Shown here in pieces: positions 45,724 to 56,400 of a DNA stretch of 64,000 bases (positions are counted from its first letter, which is position 1; the number at the start of each line of letters is the position of its first letter). The notes under the pieces were generated by a model. The model was not told the origin of the DNA. It worked only from the letters and a program-made list of their open reading frames with translations, and ran no database searches. The position numbers and the translations under genes were made by a program. The stretch spans positions 1-64,000 of the forward strand of contig PDPG01000046.1 of the NCBI GenBank assembly GCA_002747455.1, read 5' to 3'. Origin of the DNA: Pseudomonadota bacterium. GTDB lineage: Bacteria > Pseudomonadota > Gammaproteobacteria > Thiotrichales > Thiotrichaceae.

Positions 45724-48700
45724 AGACTTCTGTTAGTGATTATCTGTTTTCACCCTTGGCGTGGATTCAGATAGTAGTTCTCTTTTTACTTCTCACGTTA
45801 TTGGCACTGATATTGACCCCCTTAGGGCCTTTACTAGGCGCTTGGGCGGGCAATACGTTCGTGAAGCCGTTGACGATTGAGGGCGTTAGCGGGAGTTTGT
45901 TGTCAGACATCAAGGTTAAAAAAATCGAATGGCGTGATGGCGATGTCACCACACTTAATGACATTAATCTGCGAGTAGGTCGTCCCGACTTTGGTGCCAA
46001 TCTACTACCCATTGAGCAACTGAGTATTCAGTCCTTAGCTGTTGACCTGTTGCCGACGGCCACGCCCAGAAAGCGAGGTGAGCTGGTTGATATTGGTGAC
46101 TTTGGTACGGCTCCTGTCAACTTGCTGATTCACTCTGGAAAATTGAGTGAGTTTAGAGTTGTTGAGGCGGGTGAAAACCTGTTTCAGATGGACGAGGTGC
46201 TGCTGGGTGGCACTGAAGTTAAAGATAATCAGCTTTATCTCAAAAATGCCACTGCGAACATGGTGATTGCATCGGAACGCATCGCTCTGATAATTCCGCG
46301 GGCCAGCATGAACATGATGGTGCCGCACGAGATTAATCTGGATGGCACGCTCAGTTGGGAGCATACCGATGTTGGTCGTGTCACGGCCGACTTGCAGGGT
46401 GAAGGGCTGCTTCAGTCATATCAGTTAACGGCTGATGGCAAGATTGTACATCCCGAATTGGGTACACAGACATTCGCCGTAAAGGGCAAAGGTGATTTTG
46501 ATTTTCTGGATATTAGGCAGGTAACACTGAGTGGTGACAGCGGCAGTTTGCTGGCGGAGGGTGAAGTCGCTTGGGTGCCGGATTTATCTGTTGATCTTGA
46601 CGTGGCCGCGAATGCTCTGAACACCGCACAGTTCACTCCTGAGTGGCCTGCGGATTTGACGGGCAAGTTGGCACTTAAAATTACTCAGGAAGCTGGCAAG
46701 CTGCGTGGTGGTCTGGATATTAAAACCTTGAATGGCACATTGCGCGGTTACCCACTCAAAGGCAGTGGCAGAGTATCCATGCTAAATAACGAGCTGCTAT
46801 TCGATAAGCTCGAATTGAAATCAGCCAGTAATACGTTGAAAGTGAACGGGCGAGGCAGCGAGCCTTTTGATTTAAGTTGGGATATTCATGGACGTGATTT
46901 ATCCGCTTTAATGCTCGGTGTCGCGGGGCGTGTCAGTGCCAAAGGTCAATTAACCGGTAGTATGGATAAGCCGGAAATTAATGGTCAGCTCAATGCCACA
47001 CGTTTGTCATTTCAGGGGCATAAACTTGATAGTGGTGATTTGAGCATTAAAACGGTAGAGGGTCAGTTTCAGTTGGATGGACGCTTTACAGGGCTGTTAG
47101 TGAATGGCGAGCGGATTCTCAATGCGACTGTTTCCGGTCGTGGTGATGTGGATCAACATAGTATTAGCCTGACGGCAAACCATACACAAGCCACCGTGAA
47201 TGCCTCAGTTGATGGAAAATGGGATGGGCAGCACTGGCAAGGGGTTCTGAAAACGGTTGATATTAAGGATCGAACATTTGGTCGGTGGCACTTGCAAAAG
47301 CCCGCAAATGTGACCGTTTCGGCTCAGGGGCTGGTTGCGGATGAACTGTGCGTTGCGGGGGATGATGGTTCCGCCTGTACTAATGTCAAGTACACACAGC
47401 AAGATGGCTTTCGCACGGCGGGCAAGCTGACCAGTGCTCCATTGGAAATGCTGAATCCATTGATTCCACAAGGGTTCAGGATACAGGGACGGGTAAACGG
47501 GGATTACTCAATCGCAGTGAACGAGGTGCTAACAGGAAAGGCCGATCTGACCTTTGCACCCGGACAGCTAATCATTGATCAAGAGGGTTCACGCCAGCGA
47601 ATTGCTTACCGGACAGGTAGGTTGGCGACCGAAATTAATGGCAATAATATCAAGGCGAATACCCGCTTTAGTTTGCTCAATGATGGCGTACTGGATGCTG
47701 CTGCGGATATTCAGCTTTCACCAAATGATGGTCAGCATCAGATTCGTGCAGCGGGTGAACTCAAGTCGATTCCGTTGGCCCTGGGGCAGGCGTTTTTACC
47801 AGAGGATATGAGTGTGTCGGGCTTGGTGAGCGGCTCCTTCAATGTTAGGCAAGAGGGCGATCAGCGTAATGGAAAGCTGCAACTTGGCAGTCAGGACGTT
47901 CAGTTTATTTATGCCGACAAGGCTGCGGGTCGTCAACGCTATTCATTCAACCAGGTACGGCTCAATGCAACACTAGTGGGTGAACAACTGGATGCGGATA
48001 CACAGCTTAATTTAGTGACGGGCGGACATTTGGATGCGCGTGTGGATTTATCTGCCGATGATCTGAGTAAAGCCATTATTGCCGAGGGACAAGTGAAAGA
48101 CATGCCACTGGCATTAGCGCGTCCTTACTTGCCGAAAGCGTTTGACGCGGATGGCTTGGTAGGTGGCAGCTTTAATATCCGCCAGGAAGGTGGGCAGCCG
48201 GTAGGGCAGGTGGACTTATTAGCCAGTAACGGCGTATTTGCTTACCAGCCAGCGGGAGAGCAAGCTCAGGAATATCTTTATAACACCGCCAAGGTGCAAG
48301 CCAGTATTCGTGGGGAAAAGGTCGATGGCAATGTTGATTTTGATCTCAAAAATGGCGGTAAATTTAGTGGGCGTGCGGCGGTTGATCTGGGTAATCCAGA
48401 CTTTGTGAAGGCGGTGAATGCGGAAGGTAAAATTGATGCAATGCCACTGGCAATGTTGCGACCTTATTTGCCCAAAACACTTGATGTGGATGGCTTGGTA
48501 AGTGGTGAGTATAACGTCAACCAGCAAAGTGGCGAACCGGTCGGGCGTTTTAATCTGTTGAGCAATGGTGGCAGCGTTGTGTATCAGGCTGAGGGATCAG
48601 TGAGCCAGCGTTATGATTACCATGCCGCCAGACTGGAAGGTCAGCTTCAGGGCGATAAGTTACAGGCGAATGTGGCGTTAGAGCTAAAGGATGGTGGGGT

Positions 48701-51020
48701 ACTGCGCAGTAATGTGAGTGCGGATATTTCATCACTTGAGCGTGATCCTGTTTTTACGGCGGAAGGAACGATTCAGGAAATGCCGATGGCTTTGGCACAA
48801 GCCTATTTACCTGAAGGCCTGGTCGTTAATGGGCGTATCAATGCGGAATACCAAATCCAACAACAGGGCAAATTAATGGGTAAGGTTCGATTAAACCTTC
48901 CAGCCAGCTCTTTTAGTTATAGTGATGGCAGTATCACGCCGCAAACTTATCGCTACCGTAGTGCAGAGCTTACTGCTGATATTGATGGCAATAAGGTGGT
49001 GACAGACGTCGCCTTTACTTTGCAAGATGGTGGGTCGTTTACAACCCAGGGCCGTTTGGATATTTCTCAGCCACACAATTTGTTTGCGTTTGAGGGCTCG
49101 GGAAATTTAGATGCATTTCCGTTGGCCCTGTTACAGCCATACCTGCCACTGCCCGTCACCTTTGAGGGGGTGGCAAAAGGGCATTACCAACTGAGTCAAA
49201 CAGGTGGACAAAAAGGCAGTGTTCAACTAACGCTGCCTGCCAGTCGTTTTAGTGTGACCGATGCACAGGGCAAGCAGCAAACATTTGCTTACGAAGAAGG
49301 GCTGTTAAATGCGACGATCAACGGCAAATCGATTATTGCAGATGCGAAGATTTCACTGGAAAAAGGCGGCGTAATTGATAGCCAAGCCAATATATTGCTG
49401 GGAGGAAATGCGACATCCCATCGCATCACCGTGGAAGGAAACCTGGCTTCTGTGCCACTGGCACTTATTGAGCCTTATCTGTCTGAGGATGTGTCATTCC
49501 CCGGAAAGGTGAATGGTCGTTACAGCCTACGTCAGCAGCGCGCTAAGTTATCGGGCAAGGTTAATCTGAGTCTGCCAAATAGTTATTTTGTGGTTAAAAC
49601 GGCTTCGGGTGATGAACGCTCCTTTGCCTATCAACAAGGCGTACTGAATGCCACCATTAACGATAATCGTATTAATGTAAACAGTACCTTGGTCTTTAAA
49701 GCGAAGGGTGATTTGCAGGCTCGTGTACAGATTGTGCTACGGGATAAGGGCGATCCAAGCATTAATGGGGTGGCTGAAGTTAATATACCGAATATCCACT
49801 GGGCGCAACCCTATGTGCCTAACAGTCGCGGATTAAGAGGGAAGGTTGTCGGCAAGGTTAATGTGAGTGGCTTGGTATCTCGTCCACGAGTGACCGGGCA
49901 GTTGGCGATGTCGGAGGGTTATTTACGCCTACCACAAGTCGGCACAGAGCTGACGGATATTAATATTCGAGTACAGGCAGATCGGGCGAATCAAGCTGTC
50001 ATCGTGGGCAGCATGAAGTCCGGTGATGGTGTGATTAGTGCGAATGGCTATTTATCACTGGCGGATGTTAAAAACTGGACGGCAAAAATGAGTCTGAGTG
50101 GTCAGAACATTCAATTTGTCGATACATACGAAGCCAAGGCTTATATGACGCCTAATCTGCAAATTGAGGCTAACCCAAAAGCGGTGGTGATTCGTGGCAC
50201 GGTCGATATTCCCAAAGCGGATATTAACCTGAAAGATGTGCCAGAATTTAGCATTGATGAATCCGAAGATGTGATTGTCATTGGAGAAAAAAGACCCAGT
50301 TCCACAATTAATGTCGTCCGTTTGCGACCAAATATTCTGGTACGCCTTGGCCGCGATGTGCGTTTTAAAGGCTTTGGTTTTTCTACTCGCCTGGCGGGAG
50401 GGTTAAGGATTACTAACAACCGCAATACCATTGTAACCAACGGATCGTTGAGCATTCTGGAAGGGCGTTATGAGGCTTACGGTCAGAATTTAAAAATTGA
50501 CGATGGGCGCTTGGTGTTTAATGGCCCACCAAAGAATGTGGGTGTAGATGTACGGGCCATTCGAAAATTGACCGATGGCGAGGTGGGGATTCATTTAACT
50601 GGCACAATTCAGAAGCTGAAATCGACGATTTTCTCCGATCCAGTCATGCAGGAAACTGATGCTCTTAGCTATCTAGTGACCGGACACAGCTTGGCTTCCT
50701 CAACAGGGCGTGAAACAGCATTGCTCATGCAGGCCGTGCGTGGCTTGGGCATCGACGGAAGCGATGGCTTAATTCAACGAATCGGCAAGTCGTTGGGCTT
50801 GGATGATCTGAGTATTGTGACCAGAGATGATTTTCGAGAGAGTGAGTTGCAGCTCGGAAAGAAGCTTGGGTCTAAACTCTATGTTCGGTATCTGGTTGGG
50901 ATCTTTGATAAAGCTCACCGGCTTGCGATTGATTACAAGATTAATAAATACCTTAATCTGGAAGTTCAGGCGGGTGGAGAGCAGAGTGTGGACTTGATTT
51001 ATGAATATGAAAAAGAATAA
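45720..51020 (+). CDS. tamB: Translocation and assembly module inner-membrane protein TamB, repeat-expanded
   Basis: 1766 residues against 1259 in E. coli. Start GTG overlaps the tamA stop (GTGA). One N-terminal helix (WIQIVVLFLLLTLLALILT), a long beta-rich periplasmic body and the conserved DUF490 C-terminus (about 1400-1766) with 'GRYEAYGQNLKIDDGRLVF', 'DVRAIRKLTDGEVGIHLTG', 'DALSYLVTGHSL' and 'LGSKLYVRYLVGIFD'. The middle carries seven repeats of about 112 residues, each with 'MPLALxxPYLPxxxxVxG' (starts near residues 569, 681, 791, 904, 1017, 1130, 1241), which account for the extra length. TamB forms a hydrophobic groove spanning the periplasm. Confidence 0.93.
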   Translation: MKTSVSDYLFSPLAWIQIVVLFLLLTLLALILTPLGPLLGAWAGNTFVKPLTIEGVSGSLLSDIKVKKIEWRDGDVTTLNDINLRVGRPDFGANLLPIEQLSIQSLAVDLLPTATPRKRGELVDIGDFGTAPVNLLIHSGKLSEFRVVEAGENLFQMDEVLLGGTEVKDNQLYLKNATANMVIASERIALIIPRASMNMMVPHEINLDGTLSWEHTDVGRVTADLQGEGLLQSYQLTADGKIVHPELGTQTFAVKGKGDFDFLDIRQVTLSGDSGSLLAEGEVAWVPDLSVDLDVAANALNTAQFTPEWPADLTGKLALKITQEAGKLRGGLDIKTLNGTLRGYPLKGSGRVSMLNNELLFDKLELKSASNTLKVNGRGSEPFDLSWDIHGRDLSALMLGVAGRVSAKGQLTGSMDKPEINGQLNATRLSFQGHKLDSGDLSIKTVEGQFQLDGRFTGLLVNGERILNATVSGRGDVDQHSISLTANHTQATVNASVDGKWDGQHWQGVLKTVDIKDRTFGRWHLQKPANVTVSAQGLVADELCVAGDDGSACTNVKYTQQDGFRTAGKLTSAPLEMLNPLIPQGFRIQGRVNGDYSIAVNEVLTGKADLTFAPGQLIIDQEGSRQRIAYRTGRLATEINGNNIKANTRFSLLNDGVLDAAADIQLSPNDGQHQIRAAGELKSIPLALGQAFLPEDMSVSGLVSGSFNVRQEGDQRNGKLQLGSQDVQFIYADKAAGRQRYSFNQVRLNATLVGEQLDADTQLNLVTGGHLDARVDLSADDLSKAIIAEGQVKDMPLALARPYLPKAFDADGLVGGSFNIRQEGGQPVGQVDLLASNGVFAYQPAGEQAQEYLYNTAKVQASIRGEKVDGNVDFDLKNGGKFSGRAAVDLGNPDFVKAVNAEGKIDAMPLAMLRPYLPKTLDVDGLVSGEYNVNQQSGEPVGRFNLLSNGGSVVYQAEGSVSQRYDYHAARLEGQLQGDKLQANVALELKDGGVLRSNVSADISSLERDPVFTAEGTIQEMPMALAQAYLPEGLVVNGRINAEYQIQQQGKLMGKVRLNLPASSFSYSDGSITPQTYRYRSAELTADIDGNKVVTDVAFTLQDGGSFTTQGRLDISQPHNLFAFEGSGNLDAFPLALLQPYLPLPVTFEGVAKGHYQLSQTGGQKGSVQLTLPASRFSVTDAQGKQQTFAYEEGLLNATINGKSIIADAKISLEKGGVIDSQANILLGGNATSHRITVEGNLASVPLALIEPYLSEDVSFPGKVNGRYSLRQQRAKLSGKVNLSLPNSYFVVKTASGDERSFAYQQGVLNATINDNRINVNSTLVFKAKGDLQARVQIVLRDKGDPSINGVAEVNIPNIHWAQPYVPNSRGLRGKVVGKVNVSGLVSRPRVTGQLAMSEGYLRLPQVGTELTDINIRVQADRANQAVIVGSMKSGDGVISANGYLSLADVKNWTAKMSLSGQNIQFVDTYEAKAYMTPNLQIEANPKAVVIRGTVDIPKADINLKDVPEFSIDESEDVIVIGEKRPSSTINVVRLRPNILVRLGRDVRFKGFGFSTRLAGGLRITNNRNTIVTNGSLSILEGRYEAYGQNLKIDDGRLVFNGPPKNVGVDVRAIRKLTDGEVGIHLTGTIQKLKSTIFSDPVMQETDALSYLVTGHSLASSTGRETALLMQAVRGLGIDGSDGLIQRIGKSLGLDDLSIVTRDDFRESELQLGKKLGSKLYVRYLVGIFDKAHRLAIDYKINKYLNLEVQAGGEQSVDLIYEYEKE

Positions 51021-51356
51021 TCACTGCTGAGGCTTGGGTTTGACTACGGCAAAACCCGCATGACTCCAGCTAATGATGCCGCCGTACAAATTGATAGCGT
51101 TGATATCTGCTTGTTGTTTTAAAAATAGGCAGGCCTGTGCGGAGCGGCGGCCACTACGACAATAAATGACGTTGGTGACATCATTTGACAGCTCATCCAT
51201 TCTCAAAGGTACCGTGTGAAGCGGCATAAATTCGCCGCCCTCAATGATTCCCTGCCGGTATTCCATGTCCGAGCGAACGTCAATCAGACGGATATTTTCA
51301 CCACTATCCAGGCGGCTTTTTAATTCTGTAGCGCCGATTTCCTCAATCATAGACAT
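51021..51356 (-). CDS. Rhodanese-like protein (GlpE type)
   Basis: 111 residues, a single rhodanese domain. 'LIDVRSDMEYRQGIIEGG' and active-site loop 'VIYCRSGRRSAQACLFL' with the catalytic Cys; ending 'LYGGIISWSHAGFAVV'. It could transfer sulfur from thiosulfate to thiophilic acceptors. It converges on tamB, the two stop codons abutting with no base between them. Confidence 0.88.
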   Translation of the reverse strand: MSMIEEIGATELKSRLDSGENIRLIDVRSDMEYRQGIIEGGEFMPLHTVPLRMDELSNDVTNVIYCRSGRRSAQACLFLKQQADINAINLYGGIISWSHAGFAVVKPKPQQ

Positions 51357-51592
51357 GCTGCTGTTACCTTACCCTTGTGATAGTCGAATTGGATGGTAAC
51401 CCTCGTATTTTGGGGAGTCAACCGTTCTGAGTCGGGCTATTAACGGGGGATTTTAGATTTTCGTGTCTCTGTATTCGACAGTCTGGCTGTGTAGAAAATT
51501 GACAGCATGAATACGTGCAAATAGTGTGGTATTTTTTGTTATAGTGCGGATCATAATGACTGGAGCTTTACGGAAGGAGGGCTAGTCACACC

Positions 51593-52137
51593 CAGCGCGT
51601 TGTGTGCAAGTTGAGAATCATACCAGGACTGAAATTATCACTTAAATCAAAATGCAGAATCAGATAAATATTCGAAAAGCGGACGAAACTGACTTTGGTT
51701 CGATTTACCAGTTTGTGAATGAATTGGAGGAAACTGTTTTTGAACTTGAAAATCAAAGAAAAGCTTTTGAGCAAAACATTAAGAACGAAAACTATATCTA
51801 TCTGATTGCACAACTAAATGACAAGTCAATTGGGTTTATAAGCTGTCATTCTCAAAATCTGTTACATCGCGCTGGACAAAAAATTGCGGAAATCCAGGAA
51901 ATGTATGTAATTCCAGAAAAGAGGAAAATCGGAGTTGGAAAAAGATTGATTGACGAACTAAAACGCGTTGCTAAAAAGAATGGAATTGTACAATTGGAAG
52001 TAACATCCAATAAAAGACGGACTGAAACGCACCGATTCTACCAAAGGGAAAATTTCCTCAACACACACGAAAAATTCACCTTTGAACTGAAATGATAATC
52101 ATGCTGGCCGAATAAAATCGGCACACAACAATGGCTG
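51593..52137. repeat. Inverted repeats flanking the GNAT gene
   Basis: GTTGTGTGC at 51599-51607 and its exact reverse complement GCACACAAC at 52121-52129 bracket the acetyltransferase gene. CAGC (51593-51596) and GCTG (52134-52137) extend the symmetry with small offsets, and a GCCGA/TCGGC hairpin lies at 52107-52122. The bracketed DNA is more AT-rich than its surroundings. Such GTTGTG...CACAAC ends recall gene-cassette or transferred-gene boundaries, but no full attC fold or integrase was found. Confidence 0.5.
51652..52095 (+). CDS. GNAT-family N-acetyltransferase, probably acquired
   Basis: 147 residues. The acetyl-CoA-binding motif A is 'IQEMYVIPEKRKIGVGKRLI' (R/Q-x-x-G-x-G/A pattern), preceded by 'IGFISCHSQ' and followed by motif B 'RTETHRFYQRENF'. 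Small-molecule or protein N-acetylation; substrate unknown. Codon use is AT-rich (many AAA, AAT, GAA, ATT) and unlike the flanking tamB and Sua5-family genes, and the gene is flanked by a 9-bp inverted repeat, so horizontal acquisition is likely. No strong ribosome-binding site is seen ahead of the ATG. Confidence 0.8.
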   Translation: MQNQINIRKADETDFGSIYQFVNELEETVFELENQRKAFEQNIKNENYIYLIAQLNDKSIGFISCHSQNLLHRAGQKIAEIQEMYVIPEKRKIGVGKRLIDELKRVAKKNGIVQLEVTSNKRRTETHRFYQRENFLNTHEKFTFELK

Positions 52138-52302
52138 TAGGCAAGCGGGCGGACAGTGATAAACGAAGCGATAATGCATTTAACAAACTAGGTTCACGGC
52201 TGATAGGAAAGTGTTTCTAAAGCCCATCTGCTAGACAAACTTTGACCGCAGGTTTACTATTCATCGTCGAATTATTTACACTCAACCAGAGCCGAAAACA
52301 TT

Positions 52303-53082
52303 ATGTCTACCCAAAGAATAAGCTGGAAAGAAGGCGTCCCAACCGAAGGCGTTAACATTTTAAGTGCAGGTGGCGGAGCCATCGTAAGCCCGACGAAGGT
52401 TGGCTACATTGTCATGACTTCTGATCGCGTTGGCCTTGAGCGCAAGTTTGAAGCCAAGCAGCGTAAACTGAATAAGCCCGGCGTTGTGTTGTGTTCAAGT
52501 ATGGAGCAGCTTCGGGAGTTGGCTGAGCTGAATGGTGAGATTGAGGCGTTTTATCAAACACATTGGGATAACGATATTCTGTTGGGTTGCATTCTGCCGT
52601 GGAAAGACAACGGTAGAGCGAAGCTTCCAGACGACGGCTGTACTGAGCTGATGATGGATAAGCGAGGCACGACTTGTTTTGTTATCAAATTTGGCAAGCC
52701 CAGCGAAATGCTGGCCAAAGAGCTGTGGGAAAAGCACGGTAAGTTTGTCTTTGCAAGCTCTGCCAATCCTTCGGGGCAAGGGAATCGTGGTAGAAGTGAT
52801 GGCATTGGTGAGCGTATTGAAAATGCCGTTGATTTAATCATTGATGCTGATGACTACGTTGAGTCCATTCAGCCAGATAAGACGGTTGAGACGCGTTACG
52901 AGCAGGGTGTTATGGTGTCGATGGTAGATGCTGATGGCAAGCTGATTCCTGAGCAAAAGGGTGAGCGTTCAGTGACACCTGCCCCGGTGCTTATCCGCAA
53001 AGGCTTGGATAACGATAAAATTATGGCGAATCTGGCCGAACACTTTAACAGCTGGGACTACCGTCACGGTGAGTATTATTGA
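52303..53082 (+). CDS. Sua5/YciO/YrdC-family protein
   Basis: 259 residues. The YrdC fold is recognisable: 'GGGAIVSPTKVGYIVMTSDR', KxR in 'FEAKQRKLNKPGVVLC', and SxN in 'VFASSANPSGQGNRGRSDG'. TsaC/Sua5 enzymes make threonylcarbamoyl-AMP for tRNA t6A37, but this sequence is a divergent branch with an extended C-terminal part ('APVLIRKGLDNDKIMANLAE') and may act on other substrates. It is monocistronic with a good terminator. Confidence 0.75.
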   Translation: MSTQRISWKEGVPTEGVNILSAGGGAIVSPTKVGYIVMTSDRVGLERKFEAKQRKLNKPGVVLCSSMEQLRELAELNGEIEAFYQTHWDNDILLGCILPWKDNGRAKLPDDGCTELMMDKRGTTCFVIKFGKPSEMLAKELWEKHGKFVFASSANPSGQGNRGRSDGIGERIENAVDLIIDADDYVESIQPDKTVETRYEQGVMVSMVDADGKLIPEQKGERSVTPAPVLIRKGLDNDKIMANLAEHFNSWDYRHGEYY

Positions 53083-53102
53083 TTTGTTAAAGTTGAATCA
53101 TG

Positions 53103-53134
53103 CAAAAAAGCCGACGTGATTGTCGGTTTTTTTG
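53103..53134 (+). terminator. Rho-independent terminator after the YrdC-family gene
   Basis: AAAAAAGCCGAC pairs with GTCGGTTTTTTT around GTGATT; the U-run is part of the stem. 20 bases after the stop codon. Confidence 0.88.
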
Positions 53135-53473
53135 TGTCCTCTTGCACCGAATCTTCTACTCCATTGTTGAGTAATAATTGCTGAGAAACCAATATAGAAT
53201 GGCTGAATATGGGTATCATAGGTGCGACTCACAATTTACGGGAAACCTTTATTGCAGCGCAGTAATAATGAGTATTAGCGGTGTTTGTGGTAGGGTGCTA
53301 GGTGCTTTTACTAAGCAGTATCTAGCGGGGGGCGGTTTTTATTTCCGATAAGCTGCTGTTGATTATTCCATACAGGTCTATATCTGTGTTTATAGGCTTG
53401 GATTTTGGGGTTTTGGCAGTATGCGGTCTTCCTTGCTGTATCGTATTTTTTTGGAATTAGTACTCAATACCGT
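53135..53473. other. Gene-free stretch ahead of gltB
   Basis: 339 bases without a convincing ORF. It holds a G-rich run (about 53325-53336), one copy of TTCCGATAAG (53343-53352) and AT-rich DNA that should contain the gltB promoter. I found no good -35/-10 pair. An in-frame extension of gltB reaching 53405 is not supported because it would place a hydrophobic stretch ahead of the propeptide. Confidence 0.4.
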
Positions 53474-56400
53474 ATGAATAGTGGAATACCCGATAGTCTT
53501 TACTCGCATGAGCGGGAGCATAGTAGTTGTGGGGTTGGCTTCCTGACCCGCAAGGATGGCAGGCAGACTCATAAGTTACTTGAAATGGGTCACGAGGCAT
53601 TGTGCGCAGTGCCGCATCGTGGCGGAATGTCCTCCAGAGGAGTGGGTGATGGCGCGGGTGTCGGCATCGACTTATCACTGAAATTTTTCTCAAGATTGTG
53701 TGGGAAAACACTAGAGAAAGGGCGCTTTGGTGTTGGTAATTTCTTTCTGGCGGATGACCCGTCTTATCACGAAGAAGCCTGTCAGATTATTGAGAGCGCA
53801 TTGCAATCTCATGGTCTCGATGTTTTATGCGTGAGGCATGTTGCGGTTAATAACGATGTATTGCGTCCTGCATCGGTTGAGCAACAGTTGCCTATTCGCC
53901 AATGGGTGTTTGCCGCACCACAAGGAGTCGAAGGTGTAGCGTTTGATAAGCTGATTTACAGCGCAATGCTGGAGATTGAAGCCAGTGCATATACCGTTCC
54001 CCGTCTGCAAGGGATGTACCCGATTTCCATGTCGGCACATACTCAGGTACTTAAAGGTCGCTTGTATTCCAATGAGCTAGTGCCGTACTTTAAGGATCTG
54101 AACGATCCTGATCACGAAGTCCATACGTTCTATTTCCATACCCGCTTTTCGACTAATACCGACCCTCATCCGACGATGGCGCAGCCGTTTCGCCTTATGG
54201 CACATAACGGGGAGTTGAATACGGATAAAAAGAACCGACTTTCTGAGGCCGCCGTGGCCAAGGCGCGAAATAAAGCCATCATCCGTCCGCCGGGGCAGTC
54301 GGATAGTTGTCGCCTGGATCAAACATTGCAATCCCGTATCGTGGAAGATGATATGGACTTGGTGACCGCTGTAGTGGCGATGATGCCACCTGCCTGGGAA
54401 AATGATGACACCCTGTCTGAGCCAGTACGCAATATGTTGGCTTACTTCTCGCTTTACGAGGAAAAGAATGATGGGCCGGCGGCATTAGTATTTGCAAATG
54501 GTCGTGTGGTTGGCGCAAGGCTTGACCGGCTTGGCTTGCGTCCGTTGCGCACTATTGAAACAGACGACTATTTAGCGGTTATGTCCGAGGCAGGGCAGAT
54601 TAGCTTTGACCCGAAAACCGTGATTAGCCGTGGCCGTATCGAAGCGGGCGGGATGCTGTACTACAACCACGAGACGCAGCAAAGCTATGGTACGATCGAC
54701 ACACTGGAAATGCTGGCGGCGGAGCACGATTATTCCAGTTTACTTGCCGAGGCGCGGGTAAGGGTGGCTGATATTCCAGAGACAGAGATTAACCCTAAAG
54801 TCGCGGCGGGGCGTTATGATGGCGACTTGTCTACAGAAGCCCGTTATGTGGCTTACTCCCACAATCAGGAAAGCTTCCGCTTTTTAATGGATCCGATGTT
54901 GGCCGATGGCTTGGAGAAAGTGACCGCTATGGGTTACGGCAATGCGATTACCGCGCTGTCGGATCACGAAGGTGGCGTGGCTAAGTATTTCTCTCAGCGA
55001 TTTGCCCAGGTCACAAATCCGTCACTGGACTCCATTCGTGAATCCGATGGTATGACCTTGCGGGTTGCCTTGGGTACCAAGCCTTACAAGAAGCACCAGA
55101 AGACCAGGCAAATCGTGGTGAATTCGCCTATCTTGTCGATGACGGATATGCTGAAAATTCGTTCCCGCGATATAGTGACAAACCAGTCCTTTGATATTTT
55201 TTATCGTCCCGACTACGACAATGCTGAGGCAAATGAAGCGGCCTTGATTGCGGCGATTGATGGCATTTGTGATCGGGTGCAGGCATTCGTTGAGCAGGGT
55301 GGTGAAGTTGTGATTTTGAGTGACCGCCATATCACGCGCGAGCTGGCGGCAATTCCGATGATTATCATTGTTTCTGCGGTCAATCAGCGCCTGATTGAAG
55401 AAGGTTTGCGTCTCAGAGCCTCAATCATTGTTGAGAGTGGGCAAGTATCCTCAGCGCACCACATCGCCTGTGCATTGGGCTTTGGGGCGGCGGCGGTTTA
55501 CCCACTGGGGGTTCGCTTAAGGGCCGAAGATAAGTTCAGTAATGACCCAACAGCGGCTTACACGCGCTTTGTTAAAGCGGCAGAGAAGTCCCTGATGAAG
55601 ATTATGGGCAAGGTGGGCTTGTGTACGGTTGAAAGTTATTCAGGTGGTGAGTTCTTCGAGCCTAATTTTTTGGATACCCGTGATCCGGTGTTTGCGCGTT
55701 ACTTCCCGAATATGCACTCGCCGGTGGGTGGCGTTGGTTTCTCCGTGGTGGCGAAGTCTGTTGCAGATTGGCACCAGCGCGCGCTCAGTGTTGAGGATGA
55801 GGCCAGCATCCCAATGCTGGGGCTGTTCAAAGAGCGTAGCGAAGGCGCGGGACATTCGTTTGGTACGGCGGCGGTTCGTGGCTTTTTAGATATGACCGAG
55901 GAGCCAATCAGCTTTGATAAGGATGATCCTCATACGGTTGACCGCAATCGTTTATTGACCATTAGGCGAATGGGTGAGGCGTATGATCTTCACGATGAAG
56001 GCTATAAAAATACCAGTTTTGACAAACTGACACCGGCAGAGATTGACCGCTTTAAAATCACGGCTGCATACCGAAAATTTTCTCAGGATATGGCTGAAGA
56101 ACGGGCAATTCGTCCAGCGGCCTTACGTGATGTGTTGTCTTTACCAGCGGATATTACTGTGTTACGCACCAGCGATGAAATTCGTCAGGAGATGATGCAG
56201 TTTAATCGCGCGGGTAATAATGATTTTGTTATTCGGGGCCTGGACTGTGAGCGGGTCAGCGAGGGCTGTTACAAAATGACGCTTAATGGCCCGCTGGCAG
56301 ATGAAAAGGATCGTCTGGAGGCGCTTGCCCAGTCGTTTGTTGATCGCTTTGCCGATGCTATCACCGGGCAACGCATTGACGATGATGCGCTATATCTTGA

